Shown here: positions 1 through 9,232 of the stretch, piece after piece | How positions within the stretch are numbered: the first letter of the stretch is position 1 | How the letters are laid out: every line of letters starts with the position of its first letter | Assembly (NCBI GenBank): GCA_963755635.1 | Contig: CAVWKS010000011.1 | Coordinates: forward strand, 1-64,000 | From: AC-32 sp963755635 | GTDB taxonomy: Bacteria; Actinomycetota; Thermoleophilia; Gaiellales; Gaiellaceae | Direction: 5' to 3' | DNA length: 64,000 nucleotides | The notes under the pieces: model-generated | Told to the model about the DNA's origin: nothing | Database searches by the model: none | What the model saw: only the letters and a program-made list of their open reading frames with translations | Made by a program: the position numbers and the translations under genes

Positions 1-20
1 CCCAGCTGAGCTACGGCCCC
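1..20 (-). tRNA. tRNA, 5' fragment, probably tRNA-Ala
   Basis: On the minus strand the window edge gives an acceptor strand GGGGCCG, then TA and a D-stem starting GCTCAG, which is the 5' end of a tRNA beginning at position 20. The GGGGCC acceptor followed by TAGCTCAGCTGG is typical of tRNA-Ala. The anticodon lies outside the window, so the identity is inferred. Confidence 0.6.
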
Positions 21-38
21 TGGTGCGGCGGATTGTAG

Positions 39-437
39 CTAGACCGCGGCCGCGTCCAGCTCGATGCTCGGGACGTCGCCCCAGAGCTCCTCGAGCCGGT
101 AGTACTCGCGCGCCTCGGGCGTGAAGACGTGCAGGACCACGTCGAGGTAGTCCGCGACGACCCAGCGGCCCTCGGGCTCGCCGGCGACCGAGGCCGGCAG
201 CATGCGCTCCTCCTGCTTGAGGCGAGCGTGCACCTCGTCCCAGATCGCCTTCGTCTGGCGCTGGTTCTGGCCGGTCGCGAGCACGAAGAAGTCCGTGTAG
301 CTGCACACGGGTCGCATGTCGAGGATGAGGACGTCCTGCGCCAGCTTCTCTTGCGCGAGGCCGGCGATTCGGCGGGCGTGTTCGATCGGTGTCAGAGGCT
401 CGTCAAGTCCTTTCCTGCTTGCGACCAGTGTAGCCAC
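39..437 (-). CDS. rsfS: Ribosome silencing factor RsfS (Iojap/YbeB family)
   Basis: RsfS binds ribosomal protein L14 and blocks subunit joining when nutrients are low. The core starts with TPIEHARRIA, followed by DVLILDM and the family block CSYTDFFVLATG. It continues with WVVADYLDVVLHVF and YYRLEELW near the C-terminus. The start is uncertain. A TTG at 470 would overlap nadD by 68 bp, and a GTG at 437 has a GAGGAG about 13 nt upstream. I chose 437. It is the last gene of the rplU-rpmA-obgE-nadD-rsfS run, a common bacterial arrangement. Family identity is firm. Confidence 0.9.
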   Translation of the reverse strand: MATLVASRKGLDEPLTPIEHARRIAGLAQEKLAQDVLILDMRPVCSYTDFFVLATGQNQRQTKAIWDEVHARLKQEERMLPASVAGEPEGRWVVADYLDVVLHVFTPEAREYYRLEELWGDVPSIELDAAAV

Positions 438-972
438 GGTACAGGCCGCTCTCCTCGATTTCGCGGGCAACGGCCTCCGGAACCAACTCTGTTACCGGTT
501 CCCCGCGCGCGGCCCGATCCCGGACCTGGCTTGACGAGACCGGCGGCGAGCCGAGCTCGAACGAGACGACGCGATCGCCGTAGCGCTGCAGATCGGGCGG
601 CGGATAGCCGGAGCGGGTGCCCACCGCCAGCCGCACCCAGCGCAGCACCTCGTCGGGCTCCTTCCAGCCCGGAAAGTCTGCGCCCTCATCCGCGCCGACC
701 ACGAAGTACGCGTCGCCGAAGCGCCCATCACGCACGGCGTCCACGGTGAACGCGTTGTCGTCGAGCTCGACCTCGGCGGGCAGCTCGGCGAACGCTGCCC
801 GCGCGAGGCGCAGGCGTTCCTCCGCCGAGGCAACCGTGCCGCGGTGGCCGGGCTGCGTCGCGACGAGCACGAGGAGCCGGTCGACCGGCAGCGCCGCCAG
901 GGCCGCGCGCGCCAGCGCGACATGGCCGTTGTGCGGCGGGTCGAAGACGCCGCCGAGGATCGCCGTCGTCAC
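403..972 (-). CDS. nadD: Nicotinate-nucleotide adenylyltransferase
   Basis: NadD transfers AMP from ATP to nicotinate mononucleotide to make deamido-NAD in NAD synthesis. The 189-aa protein begins with the nucleotidyltransferase motif GGVFDPPHNGH, which carries the T/HxxH-type ATP-binding signature. A later VVGADEGADFPGWKEPDE block and a C-terminal SSSQVRDRAARGEP segment (ISSTxIR equivalent) also match. The start overlaps the end of obgE by 4 bp (ATGA), so the two are probably translationally coupled. The length is normal for the family. Confidence 0.95.
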   Translation of the reverse strand: MTTAILGGVFDPPHNGHVALARAALAALPVDRLLVLVATQPGHRGTVASAEERLRLARAAFAELPAEVELDDNAFTVDAVRDGRFGDAYFVVGADEGADFPGWKEPDEVLRWVRLAVGTRSGYPPPDLQRYGDRVVSFELGSPPVSSSQVRDRAARGEPVTELVPEAVAREIEESGLYRGYTGRKQERT

Positions 973-2157
973 TGCAGTTCCAGGGCCTCGCCCGCGACCT
1001 CGACCTCGTCGCCGGTCTTCGCGCCGGCCTGGCGGAGAGCCGCGTCCAGCTCCTCCTCGCCGGGCGGGCGGCCGACGACGCGAAAGCCGCGGTCGGTGCG
1101 GAGGATCCGGAACCCGCGCCGCGGGTCGGGCTTCGGCCGGTAGACGAGGAACTCGGCGAGCCCGTCGGGCCGTTCCTCCGCGGGCGGCGCCGGCGGGCAG
1201 AGCTCGAACAGGCCGCGCCGGAAGCGCTCGATGCCCTCACCCGTCGCGCACGAGAGCGCGTACACGCGCAGCACGCGCGGATCGTCGGGCGCGAAGCTCG
1301 GCGGCTCGGGCAGCAGGTCGATCTTGTTCAGGAGGACCACCTGCGGCCGCTCGGCGAGGCCCTGCGCCGTACGCCTCCAGCTCGCGGTCGATCTGCTCGA
1401 AGCGCTCCGCCGGGTCGCCGTCGGAGGCGTCGATCACGTGGACGAGGAGCCGCGCCCGCTCGAGATGCGCCAGGAACTCGTGGCCGAGGCCGGCGCCCTC
1501 GCTCGCGCCTTCGATCAGGCCGGGGACGTCGGCGACGACCAGCTGGCGCTCGTCCGAATCGACCGTTCCGAGCACCGGCTGGATCGTCGTGAACGGATAG
1601 GCAGCGACCTTCGGCGTCGCGTTCGAGATCCGCCGGAGGAGCGACGACTTGCCGGCGTTCGGCAGGCCGACGAGCGCCGCGTCGGCGAGCAGCTTCAGGC
1701 GCAGCTCGTAGTCGGCCTCGTCGCCGGGCAGGCCGGTCTCGGCGAAGCGCGGCGTCTGCCGCGTCGAGGTCGCGAAGCGGCGGTTCCCCCGGCCCGCCAG
1801 ACCGCCTCGGGCGAGCACGATGCGGGCGCCTCCGTGCGCGAGATCGGCCACGAGCTGGCCGTCTTCGTCGAACACCTGCGTGCCGACGGGGACGCGCAGC
1901 TCGACGGTCGCGCCGTCGGCGCCGTGCTTGCCCGAGCCGCCGCCGTTCCCACCGCGACCGCCGGCGAAGCGCCGCTTCGCCCGAAAGCCGGAAAGGTCCC
2001 TCAGGTCCGCGTCAGCGACCGCGACCACGTCGCCGCCCGGGCCGCCGTCGCCACCGTCGGGGCCGCCCTTGGGGATGTACTTCTCGCGCCGGAAGCTCAG
2101 CGCGCCGTCGCCCCCGCGCCCCGCCTGCACGTGGATGCGGGCGCGGTCGTGGAACAT
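969..2157 (-). CDS. obgE: GTPase Obg (frame change near 1360)
   Basis: This essential GTPase acts in large-subunit ribosome assembly and stress control. The glycine-rich Obg fold is seen at residues 1-150 (GRGGDGALSFRREKY, GGPGGDV). The G domain has G1 GLPNAGKSS, switch II DVPGLIEGA and NKIDLLPEP. The C-terminal OCT domain (EFLVYRPKPDPRRGF) is complete. The reading frame changes between ELEAYGAG and LAERPQVVLLNKID because there is one extra C in the ccc run at 1360-1362. Removing it restores a normal protein of about 395 aa, so an assembly error is more likely than a dead gene. It starts 7 bp after rpmA. Confidence 0.9.
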
Positions 2158-2164
2158 GAAGGCG

Positions 2165-2419
2165 CTAGTCGGCGTCTACGACGGCGATGAGGCGGCGCCC
2201 GCCGCTCGTCGTGAACGCGACGCGACCGTCGCGCTTCGCGAAGATCGTGTCGTCGCGTCCGGCGCCCGCGCCGGGGCCAGGCCGGAAGCGCGTCCCGCGC
2301 TGGCGGACGATGATCGTCCCCGCGGTCACGCCCTGGCCGTCGAAGACCTTGACGCCGAGCATCTTGGGCTTGGAGTCGCGCCCGTTCCTCGACGATCCGA
2401 GACCTTTCTTGTGCGCCAT
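2165..2419 (-). CDS. rpmA: Large ribosomal subunit protein bL27
   Basis: This is an 84-aa bL27, whose N-terminal tail reaches the peptidyl-transferase centre. It opens with MAHKKGLGSSRNGRDS and has the family blocks LGVKVFDGQGVTAGTIIVRQRGT and DDTIFAKRDGRV. The start codon directly abuts the rplU stop codon. There is no sign of the N-terminal extension that needs proteolytic removal in Firmicutes. Confidence 0.98.
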   Translation of the reverse strand: MAHKKGLGSSRNGRDSKPKMLGVKVFDGQGVTAGTIIVRQRGTRFRPGPGAGAGRDDTIFAKRDGRVAFTTSGGRRLIAVVDAD

Positions 2420-2944
2420 CTAGTCCTCTTTCTCCTGTGCCTCGAGCGCCGCAAAGGCGCCCTTGCGCTTCGCGTGGGCCTGCTCGTACTCGAGCGCCGC
2501 CGCGACCTGCTCGGGCGACCAACCGCCGGCCTGCTCGGCGATCTCCTTGACGGTCATGTCTGCGTAGCCTGCCGGGAGCTTCGCCGGAGCCTCCGCGGGC
2601 TCCTCCTTCTTCTTCTCGGCCGCCGTCGAGCTCGCACGCTTCGAGGCGCCGATCGACTGGATCTCGATCTGCGAGAGCTTCGCGCGGAAGCCGGTGTGCC
2701 GGCGGTAGCCCGACTTGGGCCGGTACTTGCCGATCCGGATCTTCTCGCCGAGCGGCGAGCCGATCACCTTCGCGGTCACCTGCGCGCTCTTCGGCGAGAG
2801 CTCGAACTTGCCGTCGCCGCCGAGCATCAGGACCTCCGGGTGGAAGGTCTTGCCCTCTTCCGTCGGCAGGCGGTCCACGAGCAGGCGTTCGCCCTCGCGG
2901 ACGCGGTACTGCTTCCCTCCGAGTGAGATGATCGCGTAGCTCAT
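2420..2944 (-). CDS. rplU: Large ribosomal subunit protein bL21 with C-terminal helical extension
   Basis: Residues 1-103 are a standard bL21: it starts SYAIISLGGKQYRV, and GKYRPKSGYRRHTGFR is the RNA-binding end. About 70 further residues follow: a Lys/Ala/Glu linker (AAEKKKEEPAEAPAK), then a helical segment with DMTVKEIAEQAGG, QVAAALEYEQAH and RKGAFAALE. The second part resembles the short actinobacterial motif of the form TVxEI...L..YE...RKxVLxALE, seen in otherwise unrelated proteins. The role of the tail is unknown. This is the first gene of the rplU-rpmA-obgE-nadD-rsfS run. Confidence 0.95.
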   Translation of the reverse strand: MSYAIISLGGKQYRVREGERLLVDRLPTEEGKTFHPEVLMLGGDGKFELSPKSAQVTAKVIGSPLGEKIRIGKYRPKSGYRRHTGFRAKLSQIEIQSIGASKRASSTAAEKKKEEPAEAPAKLPAGYADMTVKEIAEQAGGWSPEQVAAALEYEQAHAKRKGAFAALEAQEKED

Positions 2945-3008
2945 GGCATCGAAACGCGGGCTTGTGGCCCGCGAAGCCGGAAGTCTAGCGGCGATCTGCG
3001 GGCGAGCG

Positions 3009-5612
3009 CTACTCGGGCTGCTGACCGCTGTCCGGCGCGGGTGACTGGGCCGCCGACTGGGCCGCCGACTGGGCCGCGGGGCTCTTGCGGCGGCGGCGGC
3101 CGCCTCTTGAGCCGCGGCGGGTCTTCTTCTTCGGCTTCGGCTGCTCGGCGCCGTTCTCCGACTCCGGGCCGGCTTCTACCGCGACCGGCTCGGGCTCTTC
3201 GCGGCCGAGCTCGGGGTCGGGAACGTGGATCCTCGGCGCGCCTCCGTCGGCGTCGCCCGCGCCGTTTGCAGCTGCGGCCGCGGTCGCATCGGCCGGCTTC
3301 TTCTTGCGCCGCCGGCCGCCGCGGGAGCCGCGTCGCGTCTTCTTCTTCGGAGCGGCCGCCGCCTCGCCCTCGGCAACCGCTTCCGTCTCGGGCTCCTCGG
3401 GCTCCTCGGGCTCTTTGGTCTCCTCGGGCTCCTCGGCCTGCTGAGGCTCCTCGGGCTCTTCGGCCTCCGGCTCCTCGGCCACGGGTGGCGCGGCTTCCTC
3501 GACCTTGCCCTTGCGCGCGGGCGGCTTGCGGGTCGGCTTCTCGGCCTCGCTCTCGGCCGTGATCGGCGCCTCGGCCTTCTTCGTCTTCGTCACGAGCGTC
3601 GCGTAAGCGGTGCCGTTCAGCACGCGCTCGATCCGCACCTTGGCGTTCTTGCCGACCATCCCGGACGCGTTGCCGACGCAGACCGCGAGGCCGTCGAGCT
3701 TGCCGATCGCCGAGTGGACGTCGTAGCGCCCGACCTCGACGAGCTTGAGGTCGAGCTCCGCGCCTTCCTGCACCGGTGCCTTGGGGGCAAGGCTCTCGAA
3801 CGTGCCCTTGCCGAGCACCTCGAAGTGGTCGGTCGGCGCGTCCTCGCGCGCCTCGATCAGGAAGCGGCGCTTCGTCTCCTCCTCGATCGCTGCCAGCCTC
3901 GACGCGCCGGGCCCGATCAGGATGCTCGCCACCTTCGCGTTCAGCTCGAGCTTGAAGGCTTTCGTCCGCGGCGCGCTCGCAGCGAGCGCCCGCAGGCGCC
4001 GCTCGGCGTCGACCGCGGCCGACGTCTCCGAGAGCACGACGCCGTCGCCGCCGCAGACCGTGCACTTGCGCGTGAGGATCTCGCGCGGCCCGTCGGTCAC
4101 GTTCTGGCGCGTCATCTCGACGAGCCCGAGCGGGGAGATCTCGACCACGTAGGTCTTCGTCCGGTCGCGCTCCAGCTCCGTCTTGAGCGCTTCCTCGACG
4201 GTCGCCCGGTTCTTCGGGTTGGCCATGTCGATGAAATCGATGACGATGATCCCGCCGACGTCGCGCAGCCGCAGCTGGCGCACAACCTCCTTGACGGCCT
4301 CGAGGTTGTTCTTCGTGATCGTGTCCTCGAGCCGGCCGCCGGAGCTCTTGCCGCGGCCGCCGACGAAGCGGCCCGTGTTGACGTCGATCACCGTGAACGC
4401 CTCGGCGTAGTCGAAGACGAGGTAGCCGCCGGAGGGCAGGTCGACGCGCCGCGAGAGGGTCGAGCGGATCTCGGCCTCGACGCCCGACGACTCCATCAGC
4501 GGCGTCTTCTCGCGGTAGCGCTGGACGCGGTCGGCCATGTGCGGCGAGGTCTTCTTCAGGTAGCCGAGGATCCGCTTGTAGGTGCGCTCGTGATCGACGA
4601 GCGCGCGCTCGAAGTCGTCGGTGAAGAGGTCCCGGATCACCCGCAGCGGGAGCTCGGCCTCCTGGTAGACGAGCGTCGGCCCCTTCGCGCTCTTCGCGCG
4701 GGCCTCGATCGTCTTCCAGAGGCGCTGCAGGAAGACCAGGTCGCGCTCGATGTCTTCCGCAGAAGCGCCTTCGGCAGCGGTGCGGACGATCACGCCGCCC
4801 TTCTTGACGTTGAGGCTCTTGAGGATCCCGCGCAGCCGCTCGCGCTCGGCGTCCTCGAGTCGGCGCGAGACGCCCAGTCCTTCACCGCTCGGGACGAAGA
4901 CGACGAAGCGGCCGGGCAGCGAGATCTCGGTGGTGAGACGCGCGCCCTTCGACTTCATCGGGTCCTTGACGGCCTGGACCATGACCTCCTGGCCTCGGCT
5001 GAGCAGGTCCTGGATCTTGCGGCCGTGGGAGCGGCCTTCGAGCTCGGGCCCGACGACCTCGTCGACGTAGAGGAAGCCGTTCTTCTCGAGGCCGATCTCG
5101 ATGAAGGCGGCCTCCATCCCGGGCAGGACGTTGTCGACGACGCCCTTGTAGACGTTGCCCGCGATCGAACGGCGCTCCGGCCGCTCGAGATAGGCCTCGG
5201 CGACCTTGTCGTCCTCGACCACGGCGACGCGCTGCTCGCTGACGTCGACCGAGATCAGGAGCTCGCGCTTCGCGGGCGGCAACGGCGGCCGTCTCGGCGC
5301 CGGTTTGCGGCGCGGGGCGCGCTGCTTGCGCGCGGCGGGCCGGCGCTCGGGCTTCGCCTCTTCCTTCTTCTGCGGCTTCTGAGGGGCGGGCTTGGCCTCT
5401 TCGGCCTTCGCCTGCCCGGCGGTGCCGGTGCGCTTGCGGCCGCGTCCTCCGCGGCTTCCGCGCCGGCGGCGCTTAGGGGCGGTCTCTTCTGGTGAGCCCG
5501 CCTGCGCGGGCTTGGGGGTTACGGTCTCGGGAGGGGCAGTCGGCGCGCTCGCGGCAGCAGCGGCGGCGCGCTCGTCGACGGTCGGCTTTCGCCGCCTGAA
5601 CAATCGCAACAA
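3009..5612 (-). CDS. rne: Ribonuclease E/G family endoribonuclease
   Basis: This 867-aa protein is the endonuclease that initiates mRNA decay and rRNA processing. A charged N-terminal arm (about residues 1-120) precedes the S1 region (AAFIEIGLEKNGFLYVDE). The catalytic DNase I-like part has VIDVNTGRFVGG and IIVIDFIDM, which carry the metal-binding Asp residues. The Zn-link is CTVCGGDG. A Glu/Pro-rich and Arg-rich tail follows. Three RRGSRGGR-type blocks flank the core, one N-terminal and two C-terminal. The start is TTG, with a good AAGGAG 7 nt upstream. It could be named rne or rng; the long disordered arms favour an actinobacterial RNase E. Confidence 0.93.
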   Translation of the reverse strand: MLRLFRRRKPTVDERAAAAAASAPTAPPETVTPKPAQAGSPEETAPKRRRRGSRGGRGRKRTGTAGQAKAEEAKPAPQKPQKKEEAKPERRPAARKQRAPRRKPAPRRPPLPPAKRELLISVDVSEQRVAVVEDDKVAEAYLERPERRSIAGNVYKGVVDNVLPGMEAAFIEIGLEKNGFLYVDEVVGPELEGRSHGRKIQDLLSRGQEVMVQAVKDPMKSKGARLTTEISLPGRFVVFVPSGEGLGVSRRLEDAERERLRGILKSLNVKKGGVIVRTAAEGASAEDIERDLVFLQRLWKTIEARAKSAKGPTLVYQEAELPLRVIRDLFTDDFERALVDHERTYKRILGYLKKTSPHMADRVQRYREKTPLMESSGVEAEIRSTLSRRVDLPSGGYLVFDYAEAFTVIDVNTGRFVGGRGKSSGGRLEDTITKNNLEAVKEVVRQLRLRDVGGIIVIDFIDMANPKNRATVEEALKTELERDRTKTYVVEISPLGLVEMTRQNVTDGPREILTRKCTVCGGDGVVLSETSAAVDAERRLRALAASAPRTKAFKLELNAKVASILIGPGASRLAAIEEETKRRFLIEAREDAPTDHFEVLGKGTFESLAPKAPVQEGAELDLKLVEVGRYDVHSAIGKLDGLAVCVGNASGMVGKNAKVRIERVLNGTAYATLVTKTKKAEAPITAESEAEKPTRKPPARKGKVEEAAPPVAEEPEAEEPEEPQQAEEPEETKEPEEPEEPETEAVAEGEAAAAPKKKTRRGSRGGRRRKKKPADATAAAAANGAGDADGGAPRIHVPDPELGREEPEPVAVEAGPESENGAEQPKPKKKTRRGSRGGRRRRKSPAAQSAAQSAAQSPAPDSGQQPE

Positions 5613-5753
5613 GTGAAAACTCCTTCGTAGGTAGCGCGCGCGCTGTCATCGCTCGAACGTGCATCGGAGATTGGGCGGAGCGCGCGCTGCAGCGTCAAAA
5701 CAAAACTCATTACGTACAGGCTAGCAGCGCGGCCTGTCGTTCCCGTTTCCGCG
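5613..5753 (-). promoter_or_regulatory. RNase E leader region
   Basis: These 141 bp lie between the TTG start of the RNase E gene and the small ORF that ends at 5754. They contain the Shine-Dalgarno AAGGAG at about 5620-5625 and two GC-alternating tracts, around 5633-5645 and 5676-5687. The tracts could pair into a stem in the minus-strand RNA. RNase E genes are often autoregulated through their 5' UTR; whether this leader does so is inference. Confidence 0.4.
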
Positions 5754-5951
5754 CTATGCGGCGGCCGCGGGGCGGAGCTTCGCGCGCTTCGCCCGGACCG
5801 CGCGCAGCCGCTGGCTCAAGCGGGCCCACGCCCACGGCTCGACCTCGTGGTAGCGATGCTCGCCCTGGGCGCGCGTCGCCTCGAGGTATTCGAACCAGGC
5901 GTCGGCCTCCTCGATCAGCAGCAGCTCCTCTGCTTCTTGTCTGGCGGACAT
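5754..5951 (-). CDS. Small charged hypothetical protein
   Basis: This is a 65-aa protein with no family I recognise. It is acidic at the N-terminus (RQEAEELLLIEEADAWFEYLE) and strongly basic at the C-terminus (RLSQRLRAVRAKRAKLRP). It looks mostly alpha-helical, with no membrane segment or signal peptide. It starts 37 bp after the rodA stop on the same strand, with high-GC third positions like its neighbours. It may be cotranscribed with the rod-shape genes. Confidence 0.6.
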   Translation of the reverse strand: MSARQEAEELLLIEEADAWFEYLEATRAQGEHRYHEVEPWAWARLSQRLRAVRAKRAKLRPAAAA

Positions 5952-5988
5952 GGCGGGATCGTAGGACCACCGCCGGACGACACGGGAA

Positions 5989-7186
5989 TCAGCGCAGCAG
6001 GCGCCTGCGCGGGCCGGTCCCGCGGGCGTGAATCGCTTCGAGCACGCCCACGGCGAGCAGGTTCGCGATCATCGCCGAGCCGCCCACGCTCACGAACGGG
6101 AGCGGGATGCCGGTGACCGGCGCGATCCCGATCGCCATGCCGACGTTGACGAACACCTGGAACAGGAAGGCGACCACGATCCCGCCGGCGGCGATCGCCG
6201 AGAACGCGTCCCGGGCGCCCGAGACGATCTTCAGGCCGCGCCAGACGACGAGCAGGTAGAGCAGGAGCAGGATCGACACGCCGACGAAACCGCGCTCCTC
6301 GGCGAGCGAGGCGAACGCGAAGTCGGTCGCGTGCTCCGGCAGGAAGTGGTAGTTCGTCTGCGTCGCGCCCTTCGGCCCGCGGCCGCCGAGCCCGCCGGCA
6401 CCCACGGCGTTGATCGACTCGCGCACGTTGTAGGTCGCGCCCTGCGGGTCGGAGGTCGGGTTCGTGAAGCCCGGTCAGGCGGCTCTGCTGGTACGGCTTG
6501 AGCACGTGGATCCCCGCCGACGGCAGGATCCAGAGCACGGCGAGGATGCACGCGAGCGCACCGGCGCCGAGCGCGGCGAGGTGGATCCAGCGCGTCCCCG
6601 CGATGAACAGCACCGCCGCCAGCGCGACCGCGTAGACCATCGCCGTCCCGACGTCCGGCTGGAGGAAGACGAGCAACATGGGACCGGCCGCGAAGCCGAT
6701 CGCTTCCAGCACGGTCCGGCTCTCCCCGACCCGCCGCGCGCGGTCGGCGAGGAAGCCGGCGAGGAAGAGGACGAACAGGAGCTTCCCGAACTCCGAAGGC
6801 TGGAAGCGGAAGAAGCCCAGATCGAGCCAGCGCTTCGAGTGGCGCGAGACCGTGCCGGCCATCAGCACGAGCAGCATCACGCCGAGGGTTCCGCCGTAGA
6901 TCACTCGCTTGTAGCGGCGGTAGTACTCGGGGTCGATGAAGACCAGTCCGACGAGCCCGACCGCACCGATCGCGGCGTAGACGCCCTGCCGCACGACGTA
7001 GTAGCCGGAGTTGCCGGGGATGTCGTTCTGCGTGATCCCGCCGATCGCCCAGAGCCCGTAGCCGACGAGCGCGGCGACGGCGGCCAGCAGGATCCAGTCG
7101 AGCCGGGCGAGGAACGCGGTGACACCGACCGCCTCGCGGCGCGGCCGGCGCAGGCCCTTCGCGCGGGTGTCGACGGCCTCGATCAT
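5989..7186 (-). CDS. rodA: Rod-shape peptidoglycan polymerase RodA (frame change near 6470)
   Basis: RodA is the SEDS-family glycosyltransferase that polymerises lipid II during elongation, paired with PBP2. About ten membrane helices are visible. Family blocks include FFRFQPSEFGKLLFVLFLAG, LQPDVGTAMVY, the TDFAFASLAEERGFVG loop and FVSVGGSAMIANL. The frame shifts within RLTG/FTNPTSDPQG because of one extra C in the ccc run at 6470-6472. The rest is intact, about 398 aa. The ATG at 7186 overlaps the PBP2 stop by 4 bp. Confidence 0.92.
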
Positions 7187-9232
7187 CCGGTCGTCGCTCC
7201 CGTCGGCGTCCTCTGCGTGCTCGACTTGAAGAACTGCTGGAAGACCTTGAGCGCGGCCGGGGCCGCAGCGTCGGCGCCGAAGCCGCCGTTCTCGATGATT
7301 GCGCAGACGACGATCTTCGGCGGCTCGGTCGACTGGGCGGGGCCGTAGCCGCACCACCACGACTGGTCGAGCTGGCTGGTGTTCGGGTTCTTCTGCGCGG
7401 TGCCCGTCTTGCCTGCGATCGGCACGGGGAAGTTGCCGAAGACGCCCGTCGAGGTGCCGATCGACGAGTGCGTCGCCTGGAAGAGCCCGTCCCGCACGAC
7501 CGAGAGCGCCGTCGGATCGAGCCCGACCGGCTGAGGCGCCGGAGGAATGAAGCGCTGTTTGACGCGCGGGGCCGACTTGCCGACGCCGCCCTCGATCACG
7601 TCCTGCACGAGGTGCGGCCGCACGAGCATGCCGCCGTTCGCGATCAGCGCGTAGAAGCGGGCCATCTGCAACGGCGTCACGAGCAGGTCCTTCTGGCCGA
7701 TCGCGAGCTGGACCGAGTCGCCCGGCTTCCAGAGGCGGTCGATCTGCCAGTTCCCCGGGTCGGTCTTGGCCGTGAAGTTGCGGTCGCGCCACTCCGGTGT
7801 CGGCAGCAGGCCGCTCGACTCGGGCCCGACGTCGACGCCTGTCTTGTGGCCGATGCCGAACTTCGACGCCCAGGCCTGTAGCGGATGTCCGGCGCTCGGC
7901 GGCTGCTTGTAGAAGAGGTAGCCGACGCGGTAGAACCAGGTGTCGCACGACTCGGCAAGGGCGGTCGGCAGCGTCATCATCGCGTCCACACCCGGGTCGA
8001 CGTTCGTGAAGCGCTGGCCGGGCGTGCCGGGGAACTGGCTCGGAACGACGAAGTCGGGCGTGCACGGCAGCTCCGTCGAGGAGGAGATCGTGTGCGTCTC
8101 GAGCGCGGCGAGCGCCGTGACCGGCTTGAAGGTCGAGCCCGCGGGATAGACGCCGTCGATCGCGCGGTTCAGCGACGGGTAGTTCAGCTGCTTCGCGGTC
8201 GCGCCCGTCAGGCCCTGCGCCGCGAGCCGCTTCATGGTCACGCGGCCGGTGTAGACCCGCGGGTCGTAGGTCGGGTAGGACGCCATGGCGAGAATCGAGC
8301 CGTCGCGCGGGTCGAGCGCGACGATGGCGCCGCCGTCCGCCTGGTACTGCTTGTGCGCGTAGGCAAGGCCGATCCCGTAGCGGATCGCGTTCTCGGCCGC
8401 GCGCTGCAGGTTGACGTCGAGCGTCAGGCGGATCGACTCGCCGGGCTTCTGCGGCTGCACCGGCACGAGGTCGCTGCGCGGCCGGCCGAGCGAGTCGACG
8501 GTGAGCTGCTCGAGCCCCGCCTGGCCGCGGAGGTAGCGGTCGTACGTCGCCTCGAGCCCGGCCTGGCCGATCGTGTCGCCCGGCTGGTAGCCCTCCTTGC
8601 GCAGGCGCTTCACCTGTGCGGGAGAGATCTCGGAGACGTAGCCGAGGAGCTGCGACGCGAGCGGCCCGTAGTTGTAGCTGCGCAGGAAGGTCGGGACGAC
8701 GCGGACGCCCGGGGAACTCCGTCTCGTGCTCGTAGATGTAGTTGATCGGGGCGTCGCGCTTGACCGACTCGCGCACGGTCACCGGCGTGATCGGGTCGCT
8801 GCCGCGAGCCTTGATCTCGACGAGGATTTGACGCACGGGCACCTTCAACACCCGCGAGAGCTGCCGCACTTCGGCGAGCCGGGCCGGCCACTTCTTCGGC
8901 AGGTCGGCCGGCGAGAGCTCCACCGCGGTCCCGCCGACGTTGGCGACGAGCGGGTAGCCGTTGCGGTCGAGGATGTCGCCGCGCTCGGCCGGAACGCGAA
9001 TCGAGCGAATCTGGTTGTCGAGCGCCGCGTGGAGGTACTGCGGGCCCGAGAGCACCTGGAGCGCCCAGAGCCGGAAGAAGAGGACCCCGAAGACGATCAG
9101 CGCGACCGCGCCGAGGATCCCCAGGCGCAGGGCGAGCTGCGGGGTGAAGCGGTAGGGCTCTTCGACCCGCGGGTCTGGCGGGAGGAAGCGGTTCGAGCCC
9201 GAGCGGCCCGCGCGTGCGCCGCTGCTAGCCAA
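7183..9232 (-). CDS. mrdA: Penicillin-binding protein 2, class B transpeptidase (frame change near 8709)
   Basis: PBP2 is the transpeptidase partner of RodA. A TTG at 9232, overlapping the mreD stop, gives a short cytoplasmic tail and one membrane anchor (LGILGAVALIVFGVLFF). The pedestal domain includes RGDILDRNGYPLV. The transpeptidase domain has the serine motif GSTFKPVTAL (SxxK), SCDTWF (SxN-like) and GKTGTAQ (KTG). The frame changes after HETEFPG because of one extra C in the ccc run at 8708-8710. The corrected length is about 683 aa. The ATG of rodA overlaps its stop. Confidence 0.9.

Noticed and set aside
3225..5495. Long plus-strand open frame of 756 codons
   Set aside because: It lies antisense to the RNase E gene, which has complete catalytic motifs. 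High GC makes long open shadow frames common.
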